Shown: piece after piece, positions 52,200 to 61,328 of the stretch
Layout of the letters: the number at the start of each line of letters is the position of its first letter
Numbering within the stretch: position 1 is the first letter of the stretch
NCBI GenBank assembly: GCA_963729445.1
Contig: CAVSNU010000002.1
Location: 372,001 to 436,000, forward strand
Source of the DNA: JACCZH01 sp963729445
Lineage (GTDB): Bacteria > Chloroflexota > Chloroflexia > Thermomicrobiales > CFX8
DNA length: 64,000 nucleotides
Direction: 5' to 3'
Translations under genes and position numbers: made by a program
The notes under the pieces: model-generated
The model's input: the letters and a program-made list of their open reading frames with translations, nothing else
Told to the model about the DNA's origin: nothing
Database searches by the model: none

Positions 52200-53879
52200 T
52201 CACGAGATGCGATCCAGCACCTCATCCAGTCCAACCGTCACGGCGCTTTTGGCATCCTGATCCCGGCGTTTGACCTCAAAACCTCCGGCTTTCAAAGACC
52301 TGGGACTGACGGTGATGCGCACAGGAATGCCAACCAGATCGGCGTCTGCGAACTTCACGCCGGCCGACTCGTCGCGGTCATCCACCAGCACCTCCAGCCC
52401 GGCTGACTCCAGGCGCTCGGTCAGCAAGCGCGCTTGCTCTGCGATGACTGCATCATCACTCAGAAGCACAACGTGGACGTCAAACGGCGCGACGCTCGCC
52501 GGCAGGATGAGCCCGCGCTCATCGTGGCTGTGTTCTGCGATCCCAGCCAGGAGACGGCCAAGGCCGATGCCGTAGGACCCCATAATCATGAGACGTTCCT
52601 GGCCCTCTTCGTCCAGGAAGCTGGCGTTCAGGGCCGACGAATACTTGAGTCCCAGCCTGAAGATGTTTCCGACTTCGATCCCGCGCCGGCCCTCCAGTGG
52701 AGCACCGCACACTGGACACGGCATCCCCGGCTGTACCATCGCGATGTCCGCGATCTCCGTCGCCGCATAGTCGCGGCCTAGGTTCACGTTGCGCAGGTGG
52801 AACCCGGCGCGGTTCGCTCCAGCGACCAGGTTCGGCGCCTGCGCCGACAGATCGGCAACCACCCTGACCCCGGTGAGCCCGACCGGCGACGCATACCCCG
52901 GGACTGCACCGGCTGCGCGGATCATCTCCTCGCTCGCCGGGCGGACCTCTCCGACACCGAGGAGCGCCTGGAGCTTGGCTTCGTTGACTTCAAGATCACC
53001 GCGAATGACGACGAACACGAGCTCACCTTCGACGTCGTAGAAGACGGCCTTGAGCGTGCGGTCCGTCTCCACGCCCAGGTAATCTGCGACCGCCGCGATG
53101 GTCGTGGCCTCCGGCGTGGCTACCTCTTCCAACCGCGCGAGGTCTTCGCCTGGAATTGCGATCTCGAGACTGGCGATTTCGCGATTCGCCGCGTAGTCCC
53201 CGGTGGGACAGACCAGTAACAGGTCCTCTCCGGCCTCAGACTCCAGCATGAACTCGTGCGAGCCGCCGCCGCCCATGTAACCCGAGCTTGACTCCACTAC
53301 CGTGACCGGAATCCCGGCGCGTTCGAATATCCGCAGGTACGCGTCGTGGCACAGGTCGTAGAAGCGGTTGAAGTCCTCCTCGGTCGCGTGGAAGGAGTAG
53401 GCGTCTTTCATCATGAACTCGCGCGCCCGCAACAGGCCGGCACGCGGGCGCAGCTCGTCCCGAAACTTGGACTGGATCTGATAGAAGGCGAGGGGAAGCT
53501 GACGGTACGAGCGGATCTCGCGCCGTACCAGGTCCGTCGCGACCTCTTCATGGGTCGCCGCTAACACCATCTCGCGGCCGGCGCGGTCTTCGAAGCGCAC
53601 CATTTCCGGACCGACCGATTCCGTCCTGCCGGTTTCGTGCCAGAGGTCGGCCGGCTGGGCAAACGGCATCAGCAGCTCCTGCGCGCCGATCGCCTCCATC
53701 TCCTCGCGCAAGATCGTCTCGATCCTGCGGATCGAGCGCAGCCCAAGGGGCAGCAACGAGTAAATCCCCGCGCCAAGCTGGCGAATGTACCCTGCCCTGA
53801 TCAGGAGTGACGCGCTGGCGGTGTCAGTCCCAGCCGGAGCGTCGCGCAGCGTCCGGCCAAGTAGCTGGCTGTATTGCAT
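52200..53879 (-). CDS. proS: Prolyl-tRNA synthetase (bacterial type with editing domain)
   Basis: Class II aminoacyl-tRNA synthetase of 559 residues. Motif 2 is FRDELRPRAGLLRAREFMMKD (shown in part), motif 3 is YGIGLGRLLAGI, and the INS editing domain spans about 225-385. The C-terminal anticodon-binding domain is about 460-555. TPP-like features are absent and length matches the bacterial-type enzyme. It is the third gene of dxs-rsmG-proS; a GC-rich hairpin at 53926-53953 lies between rsmG and proS and may tune its expression. Confidence 0.95.
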   Translation of the reverse strand: MQYSQLLGRTLRDAPAGTDTASASLLIRAGYIRQLGAGIYSLLPLGLRSIRRIETILREEMEAIGAQELLMPFAQPADLWHETGRTESVGPEMVRFEDRAGREMVLAATHEEVATDLVRREIRSYRQLPLAFYQIQSKFRDELRPRAGLLRAREFMMKDAYSFHATEEDFNRFYDLCHDAYLRIFERAGIPVTVVESSSGYMGGGGSHEFMLESEAGEDLLLVCPTGDYAANREIASLEIAIPGEDLARLEEVATPEATTIAAVADYLGVETDRTLKAVFYDVEGELVFVVIRGDLEVNEAKLQALLGVGEVRPASEEMIRAAGAVPGYASPVGLTGVRVVADLSAQAPNLVAGANRAGFHLRNVNLGRDYAATEIADIAMVQPGMPCPVCGAPLEGRRGIEVGNIFRLGLKYSSALNASFLDEEGQERLMIMGSYGIGLGRLLAGIAEHSHDERGLILPASVAPFDVHVVLLSDDAVIAEQARLLTERLESAGLEVLVDDRDESAGVKFADADLVGIPVRITVSPRSLKAGGFEVKRRDQDAKSAVTVGLDEVLDRIS

Positions 53880-53925
53880 GGTTCTTGAATCCCTTCGAGC
53901 TGGCAGTCAAGCGATCGTGCTTTAC

Positions 53926-53953
53926 GTCCCGCCCGAAATCACCGGGGCGGGAC
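53926..53953. terminator. Hairpin spanning rsmG end / upstream of proS
   Basis: 9-bp stem GTCCCGCCC / GGGCGGGAC with a 10-base loop, overlapping the last codons of rsmG and lying about 50 bases before proS. There is no U tract, so partial termination or an RNA stability element are the alternatives. Confidence 0.4.
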
Positions 53954-54646
53954 GCCAATAGGCCGCTTGTTGGGCATGCCGGCGCGGCGCGGAAAGCGCT
54001 CGAGGGTGGGCTCGACCTTATCAATCAGGACGAACAGGGTGTCATCTATCTCCGATGGCACGGCGCGCGGGTTCTTGCCGCCTACGGATCCAACCGCGGC
54101 GCGCGCTTCGTCAATCTCCTCCTGAGCGCCGGTGCCCTTCGGGAGAATGATCTGACCGCCAACAGTGGTCAGGGGCGCCACCAATTCCACCAGCGTCGCC
54201 AGACGGGCGACGGCTCTCGCCGTGACAACCGAGTAGCGCTCTCGATGCTGCGGGTCGTGGGCAAGCTCTTCGGCGCGGCCGTGAATCGTTGTCACATTGC
54301 TGAGTCCCAGAACGCTGGCAGTCTCCTTGAGGAAGTTCACCTTCTTGGCAGTCGCGTCGAGCAGCGTGACATCCAGGTCAGGCCTCGCGATTGCCAGGAT
54401 CATGCCGGGTACGCCCCCACCAGTGCCGACGTCGAGGAGTGACGTCGCCTTCGGTGGCAGGTATCTCAAGATTTCAAGAGATGACGCCACGATGCGACGC
54501 TCGATGGATTCGAGGTCGGTTATCGCCGTCAGATTGAATTGCGCGCTGGCGTCCATCAATAGTCTGATATAACCGTCGAGCAGCTCACGAGCCTCGCCGG
54601 TCAGCGAGATCCCCAGGGTCTGTAGGGCGTTATCGATGGCACTCAC
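53939..54646 (-). CDS. rsmG: 16S rRNA (guanine-527-N7)-methyltransferase
   Basis: SAM-dependent rRNA methyltransferase of 235 residues (GidB). Family features are QFNLTAITDLESIERR, the SAM loop LLDVGTGGGVPGMILAIARP, LLDATAKKVNFLKE and TARAVARLATLVEL, with LPKG near residue 165. It modifies G527 of the decoding centre. It starts 12 bases after dxs and precedes proS, giving a housekeeping operon. Confidence 0.95.
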   Translation of the reverse strand: MSAIDNALQTLGISLTGEARELLDGYIRLLMDASAQFNLTAITDLESIERRIVASSLEILRYLPPKATSLLDVGTGGGVPGMILAIARPDLDVTLLDATAKKVNFLKETASVLGLSNVTTIHGRAEELAHDPQHRERYSVVTARAVARLATLVELVAPLTTVGGQIILPKGTGAQEEIDEARAAVGSVGGKNPRAVPSEIDDTLFVLIDKVEPTLERFPRRAGMPNKRPIGVPPR

Positions 54647-54658
54647 GCTAGCTCAACC

Positions 54659-56533
54659 TTAGACGGCCACGGTCTTGGAACGATCCGTCGAGAGCTCGAG
54701 CGCGGTCTCCACGAGATCCTGAGCGGTAATGCCGGCCTGGGCACGCAGCGCTTCCTGAGAGGCATGGTCAAGGAAGACGTCCGGAATTGCAAGACACTCC
54801 ACCGGGACCTGAACTCCCTCGCGAGCGAGCAGATCCAGCACCGCCGAGCCGAAGCCACCCTGGCGCACATTCTCTTCGATCGTCATCAGGCGACCTGTTT
54901 CACGGGCGCACGTGAGGATCAAGTCCTCGTCGAGCGGCTTGATGAAGCGTGCGTTCACAACGCGCGCGGAGATGCCCCGCTCGGCGAGCATGTCAGCCGC
55001 ATTCTCAGCAGTGATGACCCGCGAGCCAACCGCCAGAATGGTGAGATCGTGGCCCTCGCGCAGGATCTCTCCGCGTCCGATCGGCAGTTTCACCGGCTTG
55101 AGGGTCGTCTCAACGCCTGTGCCGCTCCCGCGTGGGAAGCGCACCGCGACGGGGCCGGCGTGGTCGATCGCTGTGAGGATCATGTTGCGCAGCTCGGACT
55201 CATCCTTGGGGGCCATGATGACCATATTCGGCAGGCAGCTGAGGTAGGAGAAGTCAAAGACGCCATGGTGCGTGCGGCCGTCGTCGCCAACCAGGCCGGC
55301 GCGGTCCATCGCGAACACGACCGGCAGGTTCTGAACGCAGACATCATGGATAACCTGGTCGTAGGCACGCTGCAAGAACGTCGAATAGACCGCGACCACT
55401 GGGCGCAAGCCCTGGGTGGCCAGTCCGGCCGCAAACGTAACGGCGTGCTGTTCAGCGATGCCCACGTCAAAGAAACGGTCCGGGTGCGCTTTCGCAAACG
55501 GCAACAAACCGGTACCGTCCGGCATAGCCGCCGTTATCGCGACGATCCGATCGTCCGTGCTGGCGAGCTGGGTCAGGTAATCACCGAAGACATCCTGATA
55601 CTTCGGAGGCGTCGGCTTGGCAGGACCAGTCGAGGCGACCCTGGCGGCGTGGTGCTTGAACGGGTCATCCTCGGCAAAGTCATAGCCCTTGCCTTTGGTC
55701 GTCACGGCATGGACGAAGACCGGACCTTCGAGTGTCTTCACCGTCTCGAACGTCTCGATCAGCTCTTCAATGTTGTGGCCGTCAACCGGTCCAACATAGG
55801 TAAACCCGAGTTCTTCCCAGATCATGGTGTGGTAGACGAATTCTTTGAAGGAATCCCGCATCCGTTTACTCAGCTCGAGGAAGAGATCGCCCTTGGGGGC
55901 CTTGTGCATGAGCCTCTCGAACTCGGCCTTGGCGCGGCTGTAGCGTTCGTCCGTCCGCATCCGGGAGAGATATTTCGACATCGCGCCCACGTTCGGCGCG
56001 ATGCTCATCTCGTTGTCGTTGAGAACCACGATGAATGGCAGGTGCAGGTTGCCGGCGTTGTTCAGGGCCTCGTAGGCCATTCCGCCGGTCAGTGCGCCGT
56101 CCCCGATGACCGCGATCGCCCGGCCGGATTCGCCTTTCAGGTTCTTCCCGACGGCCATGCCCAGTGCAGCTGAGATGCTGGTGCTGGCGTGACCGGCGCC
56201 GAAGGCGTCATGCTCGCTCTCCTCGCGCTGGAGGAAGCCCGAGAGACCACCCTCTTTCCGAATCGTTTCGAAACGCTCACGCCTTCCGGTGATGAGCTTG
56301 TGCGGGTAGCCCTGATGCCCCACGTCCCAGACAAGCTGGTCTCGCGGCGAATCGAACACGTAGTGCAGCGCCAGGGTCAGCTCAACCGAGCCAAGGTTCG
56401 ACGCGAAGTGTCCACCATTTTTACTGGTGACACGGTAAATTTCATCGCGGATTTCGCGCGCGAGGCATTCAAGTTCCGGTACCCGCAGAGATTTTATATC
56501 TCCCGGTCCGTTAACGCGCTCGAGATACACCAT
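54659..56533 (-). CDS. dxs: 1-deoxy-D-xylulose-5-phosphate synthase
   Basis: Thiamine-diphosphate enzyme condensing pyruvate and glyceraldehyde-3-phosphate, the first step of the MEP isoprenoid route; 624 residues. ATG 56533 has GAGGAGGAG upstream; the open frame continues 64 codons further back without support. Hallmarks are NGGHFASNLGSVELTLAL, VWDVGHQGYPHK, the TPP motif GDGALTGGMAYEALNNAG with NDNEMSI, DVGIAEQHAVTFAAGLA and the C-terminal transketolase domain. It is first of dxs-rsmG-proS. The 260 bases upstream show no riboswitch I recognise. Confidence 0.95.
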   Translation of the reverse strand: MVYLERVNGPGDIKSLRVPELECLAREIRDEIYRVTSKNGGHFASNLGSVELTLALHYVFDSPRDQLVWDVGHQGYPHKLITGRRERFETIRKEGGLSGFLQREESEHDAFGAGHASTSISAALGMAVGKNLKGESGRAIAVIGDGALTGGMAYEALNNAGNLHLPFIVVLNDNEMSIAPNVGAMSKYLSRMRTDERYSRAKAEFERLMHKAPKGDLFLELSKRMRDSFKEFVYHTMIWEELGFTYVGPVDGHNIEELIETFETVKTLEGPVFVHAVTTKGKGYDFAEDDPFKHHAARVASTGPAKPTPPKYQDVFGDYLTQLASTDDRIVAITAAMPDGTGLLPFAKAHPDRFFDVGIAEQHAVTFAAGLATQGLRPVVAVYSTFLQRAYDQVIHDVCVQNLPVVFAMDRAGLVGDDGRTHHGVFDFSYLSCLPNMVIMAPKDESELRNMILTAIDHAGPVAVRFPRGSGTGVETTLKPVKLPIGRGEILREGHDLTILAVGSRVITAENAADMLAERGISARVVNARFIKPLDEDLILTCARETGRLMTIEENVRQGGFGSAVLDLLAREGVQVPVECLAIPDVFLDHASQEALRAQAGITAQDLVETALELSTDRSKTVAV

Positions 56534-56797
56534 TATCTCCTCCTCAGCGCGGCTCACAACTAGCCCCGCTACCTCAGACTCTATCACCTTGTGGCAGGGG
56601 GATGTTGACAATAACACCCACCGATTGTGACGCCAGATACTAACAATCCAGATTGTCCTGGACAGACACGTGGCCACTCTCGACACCCCGCGAGATTGGC
56701 TACCGTCCTGAGAAGTGAAGCACACCGCTACTCTAGCGTGTCTGCTGAAGCGTGGACAACTTGTGTCTAGAGGAAGAAGAACCGTCCTCCGACGAAA

Positions 56798-57616
56798 CTA
56801 TCTGCCCGCAGCAATAGACAGCTCCAGCACCAACGCGCGCTCGGCAGGACCAAACCAGTGCCCATCGCCGCACGCCGCATTCTCCCGTAAGTGTTGTGCA
56901 CGCCGGGTCGCGGGAACAACCACCGACACGCGGGAATCGCTGAGCGCCCATTTCAACACCGCTTGCGGCCAGCTCCGCACACCAAAGGGTCGCAAGGGAT
57001 CGAGATCCATCTCGCGTGGCTGGGGTTGAAGGACTTCTCCTTCAAGGAAGGGCCGCATCACGATCACCCCGATCCCAAGCTCGGCGGCCAGAGGCAATAG
57101 CAGCTGCTCCGCCTCACGCTCGAACGGGTTGTACGGTATCTGAATCACATCCACCGTCCGCTCGCGCATCAACCGGGCGAGCCGCGGAAAGTCGCGCTCA
57201 TGCTCGCAGGTCACTCCGGCGACACGCAGCGAGCGATCGGACTTCATGCGCTGAAACACCGGCTGGAACTCGGACCAGACGGAGAGGGACTCCGCCAGGA
57301 AGATATCGATCCGATCCTCAAACAGGCGTAGGGATCGGTCGATCTGGTTGTGGACGAGGCGCAGATCTCCGGCGGTGACACTCGTCGCGATAATGACGCG
57401 CTTGCGCCGGCCGGTCAGACTACTCCCAAGGATACGTTCTGATTCTCCGAACGTCGGGGACGTCTCGAAAAACGTAACACCCTCTGCCAGTGCCAGATCC
57501 ACCAGCGCGCGCCGGGCTGCCTGGCTCTCCTTGCCATACACATCAAAAGGATACCTGGCGCCCAGACCAACGACGGGCACCCTGATGCCGGTCTGACCGA
57601 GCTCACGCCGCTCCAC
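56798..57616 (-). CDS. Aldo/keto reductase-fold protein lacking the catalytic tetrad
   Basis: Protein of 272 residues with the AKR (alpha/beta)8 plan (RRELGQTGIRVPVVGLGAR, AEGVTFFETSPTFGESERILG (in part), DVIQIPYNPFEREAE, GIGVIVMRPF and the NADPH-site SVVVPATRRAQHLREN). All four canonical catalytic residues are replaced: Asp by E51, Tyr by F56, Lys by S79 and His by E109. Reduction by the normal mechanism is therefore unlikely, while the cofactor pocket seems kept. It is the last gene of an operon after an M20-like protein that has also lost its active site. A sensor or scaffold role is inferred. Confidence 0.8.
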   Translation of the reverse strand: MERRELGQTGIRVPVVGLGARYPFDVYGKESQAARRALVDLALAEGVTFFETSPTFGESERILGSSLTGRRKRVIIATSVTAGDLRLVHNQIDRSLRLFEDRIDIFLAESLSVWSEFQPVFQRMKSDRSLRVAGVTCEHERDFPRLARLMRERTVDVIQIPYNPFEREAEQLLLPLAAELGIGVIVMRPFLEGEVLQPQPREMDLDPLRPFGVRSWPQAVLKWALSDSRVSVVVPATRRAQHLRENAACGDGHWFGPAERALVLELSIAAGR

Positions 57617-57646
57617 GATTGGGACTACCTCCAGGTTCGCCGCCGG

Positions 57647-58936
57647 TCAGGACTGACCGCTGCCGGCCGGTTGGCCGCTGGAGGCCGGGGGTTGACCGTT
57701 GGCTGACTCCCGGGGCTTGACCGGATGGACACCGAGCCAGCGGCGCGGCGTGCGCTTCACACCTTGCGCCTCCAACGTGCGAATCAGCTCCCCTTCGGTG
57801 AAACCCCGGAACTCCATGTCCCCCAGAAGATCCAGTCCGGTGCTAGCCACCGCCGTCGACGCGGTGAGCATTTGATCGAAGCCGTACCGGGACACGCTCG
57901 CCCGCGTGAACGCTTCGGTGCCCGATTCAACCGTGTCTTCCGAGATCGGATAGCGGGCCTCGACGACTGAGGTAACGAGTGAGACGTGGCCCCAGTCGGT
58001 GCTGCCCGACGGCTGCGTCTTCACGATTCGATCCTGATTGAGACCGATGGTGTCAGCGAACGTCTTGATACGCCTGGCGAGAACGCGGTTGATATTCAAC
58101 GCGGGCGAGCCGCCAACGATCTCAATCTCCGCGCTCGATCCAGTCTCGCTCGCGGCCAGCTTTGCGCGTTCGCGCACGCTTGCCGTCAACCGATCGAGAT
58201 CCGGATTCGTCTCAGCGCGCAGGTTGAGCTCAAGCCCGCCCTCAGTGAACACCGCCTCCACATAGCTTGTCTCGGGATGCGTTTGCGCAACGGCTTCAAC
58301 CGCAGTCGCCAGACGTTGTCGAGCGTCGGATTCGCCGGCTGGACCATCGAATTGAACGCGCATCTGGAGCGTGGCGAATGTCTCGCCGGTGCGACGAATT
58401 GTCGGCTGAAAACCCAGTCCGCTGGACGCTGGACGGGCGCCGAGCGCGGCGTCTACCGGATCGAAGACTCCCGCGGCTGCCAACAGGCGCTTGCCCTCAG
58501 CAGTCGACGCGGCCGGGCAGCCGACCACGGTTACCTCGCCATAGATGCCGTGCAGGGTGGCGGCCAGACCTACGGCACTGGCCAACGCGGCTCCCGCCAC
58601 CAGATGACGCCCCGAGGTGTGGCCGCGCTCATCGTCCGCGTCATACTCCGCCAGGATCGCAACGTGGCCGTGGCGCAAACCCTTGCGCATCGCCTCGGTG
58701 TCGAACCGCCGGTAACTCGCCCTGAACGCCGTCGGGAGGCCGGCCAGACCGGGTTCGATCTCGAAACCAGCGCTCGCCAGGAAGCCGGTTAGGCGGCTGA
58801 CGGCGCGCGTTTCTCCAAAAGCAGGCTCCGGATCCTCGAAGATCTGCTCGCAGAGCGCGACGATACCAGGCGCCGCACGCTGGATCGCCTGCGCCGCCGC
58901 TCTACCAAGCTCACTTCTACCTTCAAAACTCGACAC
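57647..58936 (-). CDS. M20 peptidase-like protein (PM20D2/AbgB type) lacking metal ligands
   Basis: 429-residue protein with the M20D layout: AILAEYDADDERGH, HLVAGAALASAVGLAATLHG, VTVVGCPAASTAEGKRLL, a dimerisation domain (about 180-300) and STDWGHVSLVTSVVEA. Against the family pattern GHACGHN / PAEE / HPGP it has GHTSGRH (S108, R110), PAAS (A143, S144) and GARP (R168), so metal ligands and the catalytic Glu are gone. The C-terminus is Ser/Gln/Gly-rich. It lies between a VOC protein (46 bases) and the altered aldo/keto reductase (30 bases). Confidence 0.78.
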   Translation of the reverse strand: MSSFEGRSELGRAAAQAIQRAAPGIVALCEQIFEDPEPAFGETRAVSRLTGFLASAGFEIEPGLAGLPTAFRASYRRFDTEAMRKGLRHGHVAILAEYDADDERGHTSGRHLVAGAALASAVGLAATLHGIYGEVTVVGCPAASTAEGKRLLAAAGVFDPVDAALGARPASSGLGFQPTIRRTGETFATLQMRVQFDGPAGESDARQRLATAVEAVAQTHPETSYVEAVFTEGGLELNLRAETNPDLDRLTASVRERAKLAASETGSSAEIEIVGGSPALNINRVLARRIKTFADTIGLNQDRIVKTQPSGSTDWGHVSLVTSVVEARYPISEDTVESGTEAFTRASVSRYGFDQMLTASTAVASTGLDLLGDMEFRGFTEGELIRTLEAQGVKRTPRRWLGVHPVKPRESANGQPPASSGQPAGSGQS

Positions 58937-58982
58937 AGTCGTTCGCCTCCAGAGACATCCGGCGCTACGGCCGGTGACAAGC

Positions 58983-59768
58983 CTAGCGCTCGAGGATGGT
59001 CACGCGCGCGTTGGCAGCGCGATCCGGGTCGACGTAGATCGTCTGACCTCCGCGAAAAATCACTTCATACGGTCCATCGCCACGCGCGTCAAGGACGTCA
59101 GTGAGGCCGCCAGGCATCGTCGGCATGTGGAGCTCGACGCGGTGCGGTCCTACCTTGAAGGAGACGCCCTCGGCGCCGTGCCCGCTGGGCGACACTTCCA
59201 GCGGCCTCGGCTCGGTGCCGAACAGCGCCCGGTGCTTCTCAGTCGCAGCCTCAAGATCGCGGACAGCGACGACGAGCGTCTGGAGGTACTCGACCCCATT
59301 CGGGTGCGCCAGACCGGCGCCACCGGGCACGCGCAGCGCGCGATCGGTCACATCCTCGATCAGGAATGGCAGGCCGAACGTCTCGTCACCAGCCGGCGTG
59401 GCAGTTTTCCAGGCAATCTCACGGCCGTCAGGCCGCTGGCGCGCACCCGCGTGAGGTCCGTCATAGGGCACGCCGCGCTCTCGCGCGCGCTGAATCTCAG
59501 ACTCAACGCTCGACGTGCCGACGGCGTAATCCACCAGGCCGCCGCCCGACGCCAGGTACTTGTACCAGCGGTGCTGGTCGGCGTCCTCATGCTCATAGAA
59601 TGCAATGAGCTCGATGTACGAGCCGTCGCCAACCGAGATTAACGCGTTGTGGGTGAATCGCGGATGTCGCCCGCCAGGCTCAACAATGAAACCGAGGTCT
59701 TCATACTGCTCGATGGCCGTGTCAAGATCCTCAACGAGAATAACGACGTGGTCGATACCGGTAATCAT
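58983..59768 (-). CDS. VOC-family protein (glyoxalase-like domain)
   Basis: Vicinal-oxygen-chelate protein of 261 residues with two halves. The first opens ITGIDHVVILVEDLDTAIEQYEDLGF and has GSYIELIAFYE (His and Glu metal positions retained); the second contains YLQTLVVAVRDLEAATEKHRALFG. The stretches are shown in part. The start at ATG 59768 has GGAG ten bases upstream; a TTG nine codons earlier is possible. It heads the operon with the M20-like and AKR-like genes. Substrate unknown. Confidence 0.83.
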   Translation of the reverse strand: MITGIDHVVILVEDLDTAIEQYEDLGFIVEPGGRHPRFTHNALISVGDGSYIELIAFYEHEDADQHRWYKYLASGGGLVDYAVGTSSVESEIQRARERGVPYDGPHAGARQRPDGREIAWKTATPAGDETFGLPFLIEDVTDRALRVPGGAGLAHPNGVEYLQTLVVAVRDLEAATEKHRALFGTEPRPLEVSPSGHGAEGVSFKVGPHRVELHMPTMPGGLTDVLDARGDGPYEVIFRGGQTIYVDPDRAANARVTILER

Positions 59769-59922
59769 GAACTGAAACTCCGCTTCCACTGCCAAGCCGG
59801 CTCATTTGCTGTTAGCTTGTCGGATTGTAGCCCACGCCGCGTTCGTGTCGCGCGACACTTCTCCGCTGTCTTCGTTACAATGGCAGGGAGGGGCGTCTTT
59901 GAAACCCTCCAGGGAGTACAGA

Positions 59923-60792
59923 ATGCCCAAACTCCGTGTTCAACAGGTCCGCCGCTCGATTGTCGCCACTGGCCTCATCCTAACCCTGTCGCTGGTAGCC
60001 TGTAGTGGACCAGACGAATTCGGAGACAATCCTCAGACGCCACCGCCGACTGCTCGCGTCACCCCTGCTGCGGAACCCTCTCCAACATCGACCAGCTCTC
60101 CGACCGCGGACACCACGCCCACTTCTGCTGACGCTGAAGGATCGCCCACAGCCGGCGAGGCTGGAGGGACTGTCGCGGCCGAGACGCCAGAGACAACCCG
60201 GGGAACGCCGGAGCCTCGCGAGACTCCAACTCCGGAGGTGGAGCAAACTCCTACTCTGGAACCGCTCACCGGCATGGATCCTCTTCCACGACCGGACGAG
60301 CTGTCCGAAGCCGGGTATATCGTTGCCGACGAGGGCGAGCGCTCCCAGGAGCAGCTGGCAGGCGCCTATGACGACCAGACCGCGCACCTGCTGCGTCTGG
60401 AAGAGTGGGGGTTCCGGCAACACGTCTACCGGGAGTTCACCCGCCAGGCCTCCGATGCCAATCAACGACCCCCGTACGTGCTCGCAACCGTGAACGTGTA
60501 CGGCAGCCCGGCACAGGCGAATGACGCCTTCAAGTGGCTGGAAGATCTCCAGTTGAATCAGGGTGCCAAAAACGCGGCAGCGCCGGAGATCGGTGATGCT
60601 GCGGTCGCGATCACCGTCGCCACACAGGAAGGCATCCCCACCGCGTCGGTCTATGTGCTGTACGGCTCCAGCACGTTCGTCTACTACGCTCAGGGCGGTG
60701 ATCCGTTGCCCGAGGTCATCGCGGTGGCTGAACGCGTGTTTGAACGGATTGGCGATGATCGTCGCAGAGCAGAACGGAGGTGGCCAAGCTAG
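59923..60792 (+). CDS. Predicted lipoprotein
   Basis: 289-residue exported lipoprotein. AGGGAG precedes ATG 59923. The signal is RRSIVATGLILTLSLVACSG, with lipobox LVAC and acylated Cys27. Residues about 35-120 form a Thr/Pro/Ser/Glu-rich linker. The C-terminal domain (about 125-280) is a compact alpha/beta domain (YIVADEGERSQEQLAGAY, WGFRQHVYREF, VYVLYGSSTFVYYAQGG) with no family I recognise. Function unknown. It is followed after about 100 bases by a small gene on the same strand. Confidence 0.8.
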   Translation: MPKLRVQQVRRSIVATGLILTLSLVACSGPDEFGDNPQTPPPTARVTPAAEPSPTSTSSPTADTTPTSADAEGSPTAGEAGGTVAAETPETTRGTPEPRETPTPEVEQTPTLEPLTGMDPLPRPDELSEAGYIVADEGERSQEQLAGAYDDQTAHLLRLEEWGFRQHVYREFTRQASDANQRPPYVLATVNVYGSPAQANDAFKWLEDLQLNQGAKNAAAPEIGDAAVAITVATQEGIPTASVYVLYGSSTFVYYAQGGDPLPEVIAVAERVFERIGDDRRRAERRWPS

Positions 60793-60894
60793 GTACTATT
60801 CGTTATGATTGTGATGCACGTCACAAAGTTTGCTGACGGGTGGATGGTGGGCTTGAGAACACGCGGTGATATCCGCGCAACGAAAGGCTACGAG

Positions 60895-61161
60895 ATGGCG
60901 AATCAGGGCAGAGCCACAGTCTCGGAATCGGCGCAGGATCGAAGCGTGAACGTGATTGAAGCCGCGGGTCTGGTCGCAGAGTACTCGACTGGATGTACGC
61001 CGACTGGTGAGTGGTTCGCACTTGGAACCATTGTTCGTGAAGCAGGAGCTCGCGCAATGCCGGCGTGGGTCGTCGTTGGCACGGGCACAAGCGTTGAAGA
61101 AGCCGTTCAGGGCCTGGCGGCCGAAATCGAGACGCAGGCACGCAGTCTCTCGCCAGCCTGA
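60895..61161 (+). CDS. Small hypothetical protein
   Basis: 88-residue protein from ATG 60895, with AAAGG upstream; the open frame extends 30 codons further back with weaker support (an ATG near 60805). Sequence ending AWVVVGTGTSVEEAVQGLAAEIE suggests a small alpha/beta fold. No family recognised. A rho-independent terminator follows at once. Confidence 0.6.
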   Translation: MANQGRATVSESAQDRSVNVIEAAGLVAEYSTGCTPTGEWFALGTIVREAGARAMPAWVVVGTGTSVEEAVQGLAAEIETQARSLSPA

Positions 61162-61193
61162 GCCGTCAGCACTTAGAAGCGAAGAGCAACAAG

Positions 61194-61220
61194 GAAGCCG
61201 GGCAAATGCCCGGCTTCTTT
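61194..61220 (+). terminator. Rho-independent terminator
   Basis: Perfect 10-bp stem GAAGCCGGGC / GCCCGGCTTC with an AAAT loop, followed by TTTATATT, 33 bases after the small hypothetical gene. Confidence 0.85.
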
Positions 61221-61328
61221 ATATTCGTGTTGCTGAGAGCGGTTGTCGAAAACATTGACTTTCGTAGCGGCGCAGACTATCGCGGCGCTACGCCGATGTT
61301 TTTGCTCATCGCTGCCGGCGGGACTGAG

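Noticed and set aside
54764..56173. 469-codon plus-strand open frame
   Set aside because: It is entirely antisense to dxs and reflects codon bias in GC-rich DNA.
56534..56725. 64-codon N-terminal extension of dxs
   Set aside because: The ATG at 56533 has an excellent ribosome site and matches the normal Dxs start; the extension is not conserved-looking.
57986..58792. 268-codon plus-strand open frame
   Set aside because: It is antisense to the M20-like gene, with no ribosome site or recognisable domain.
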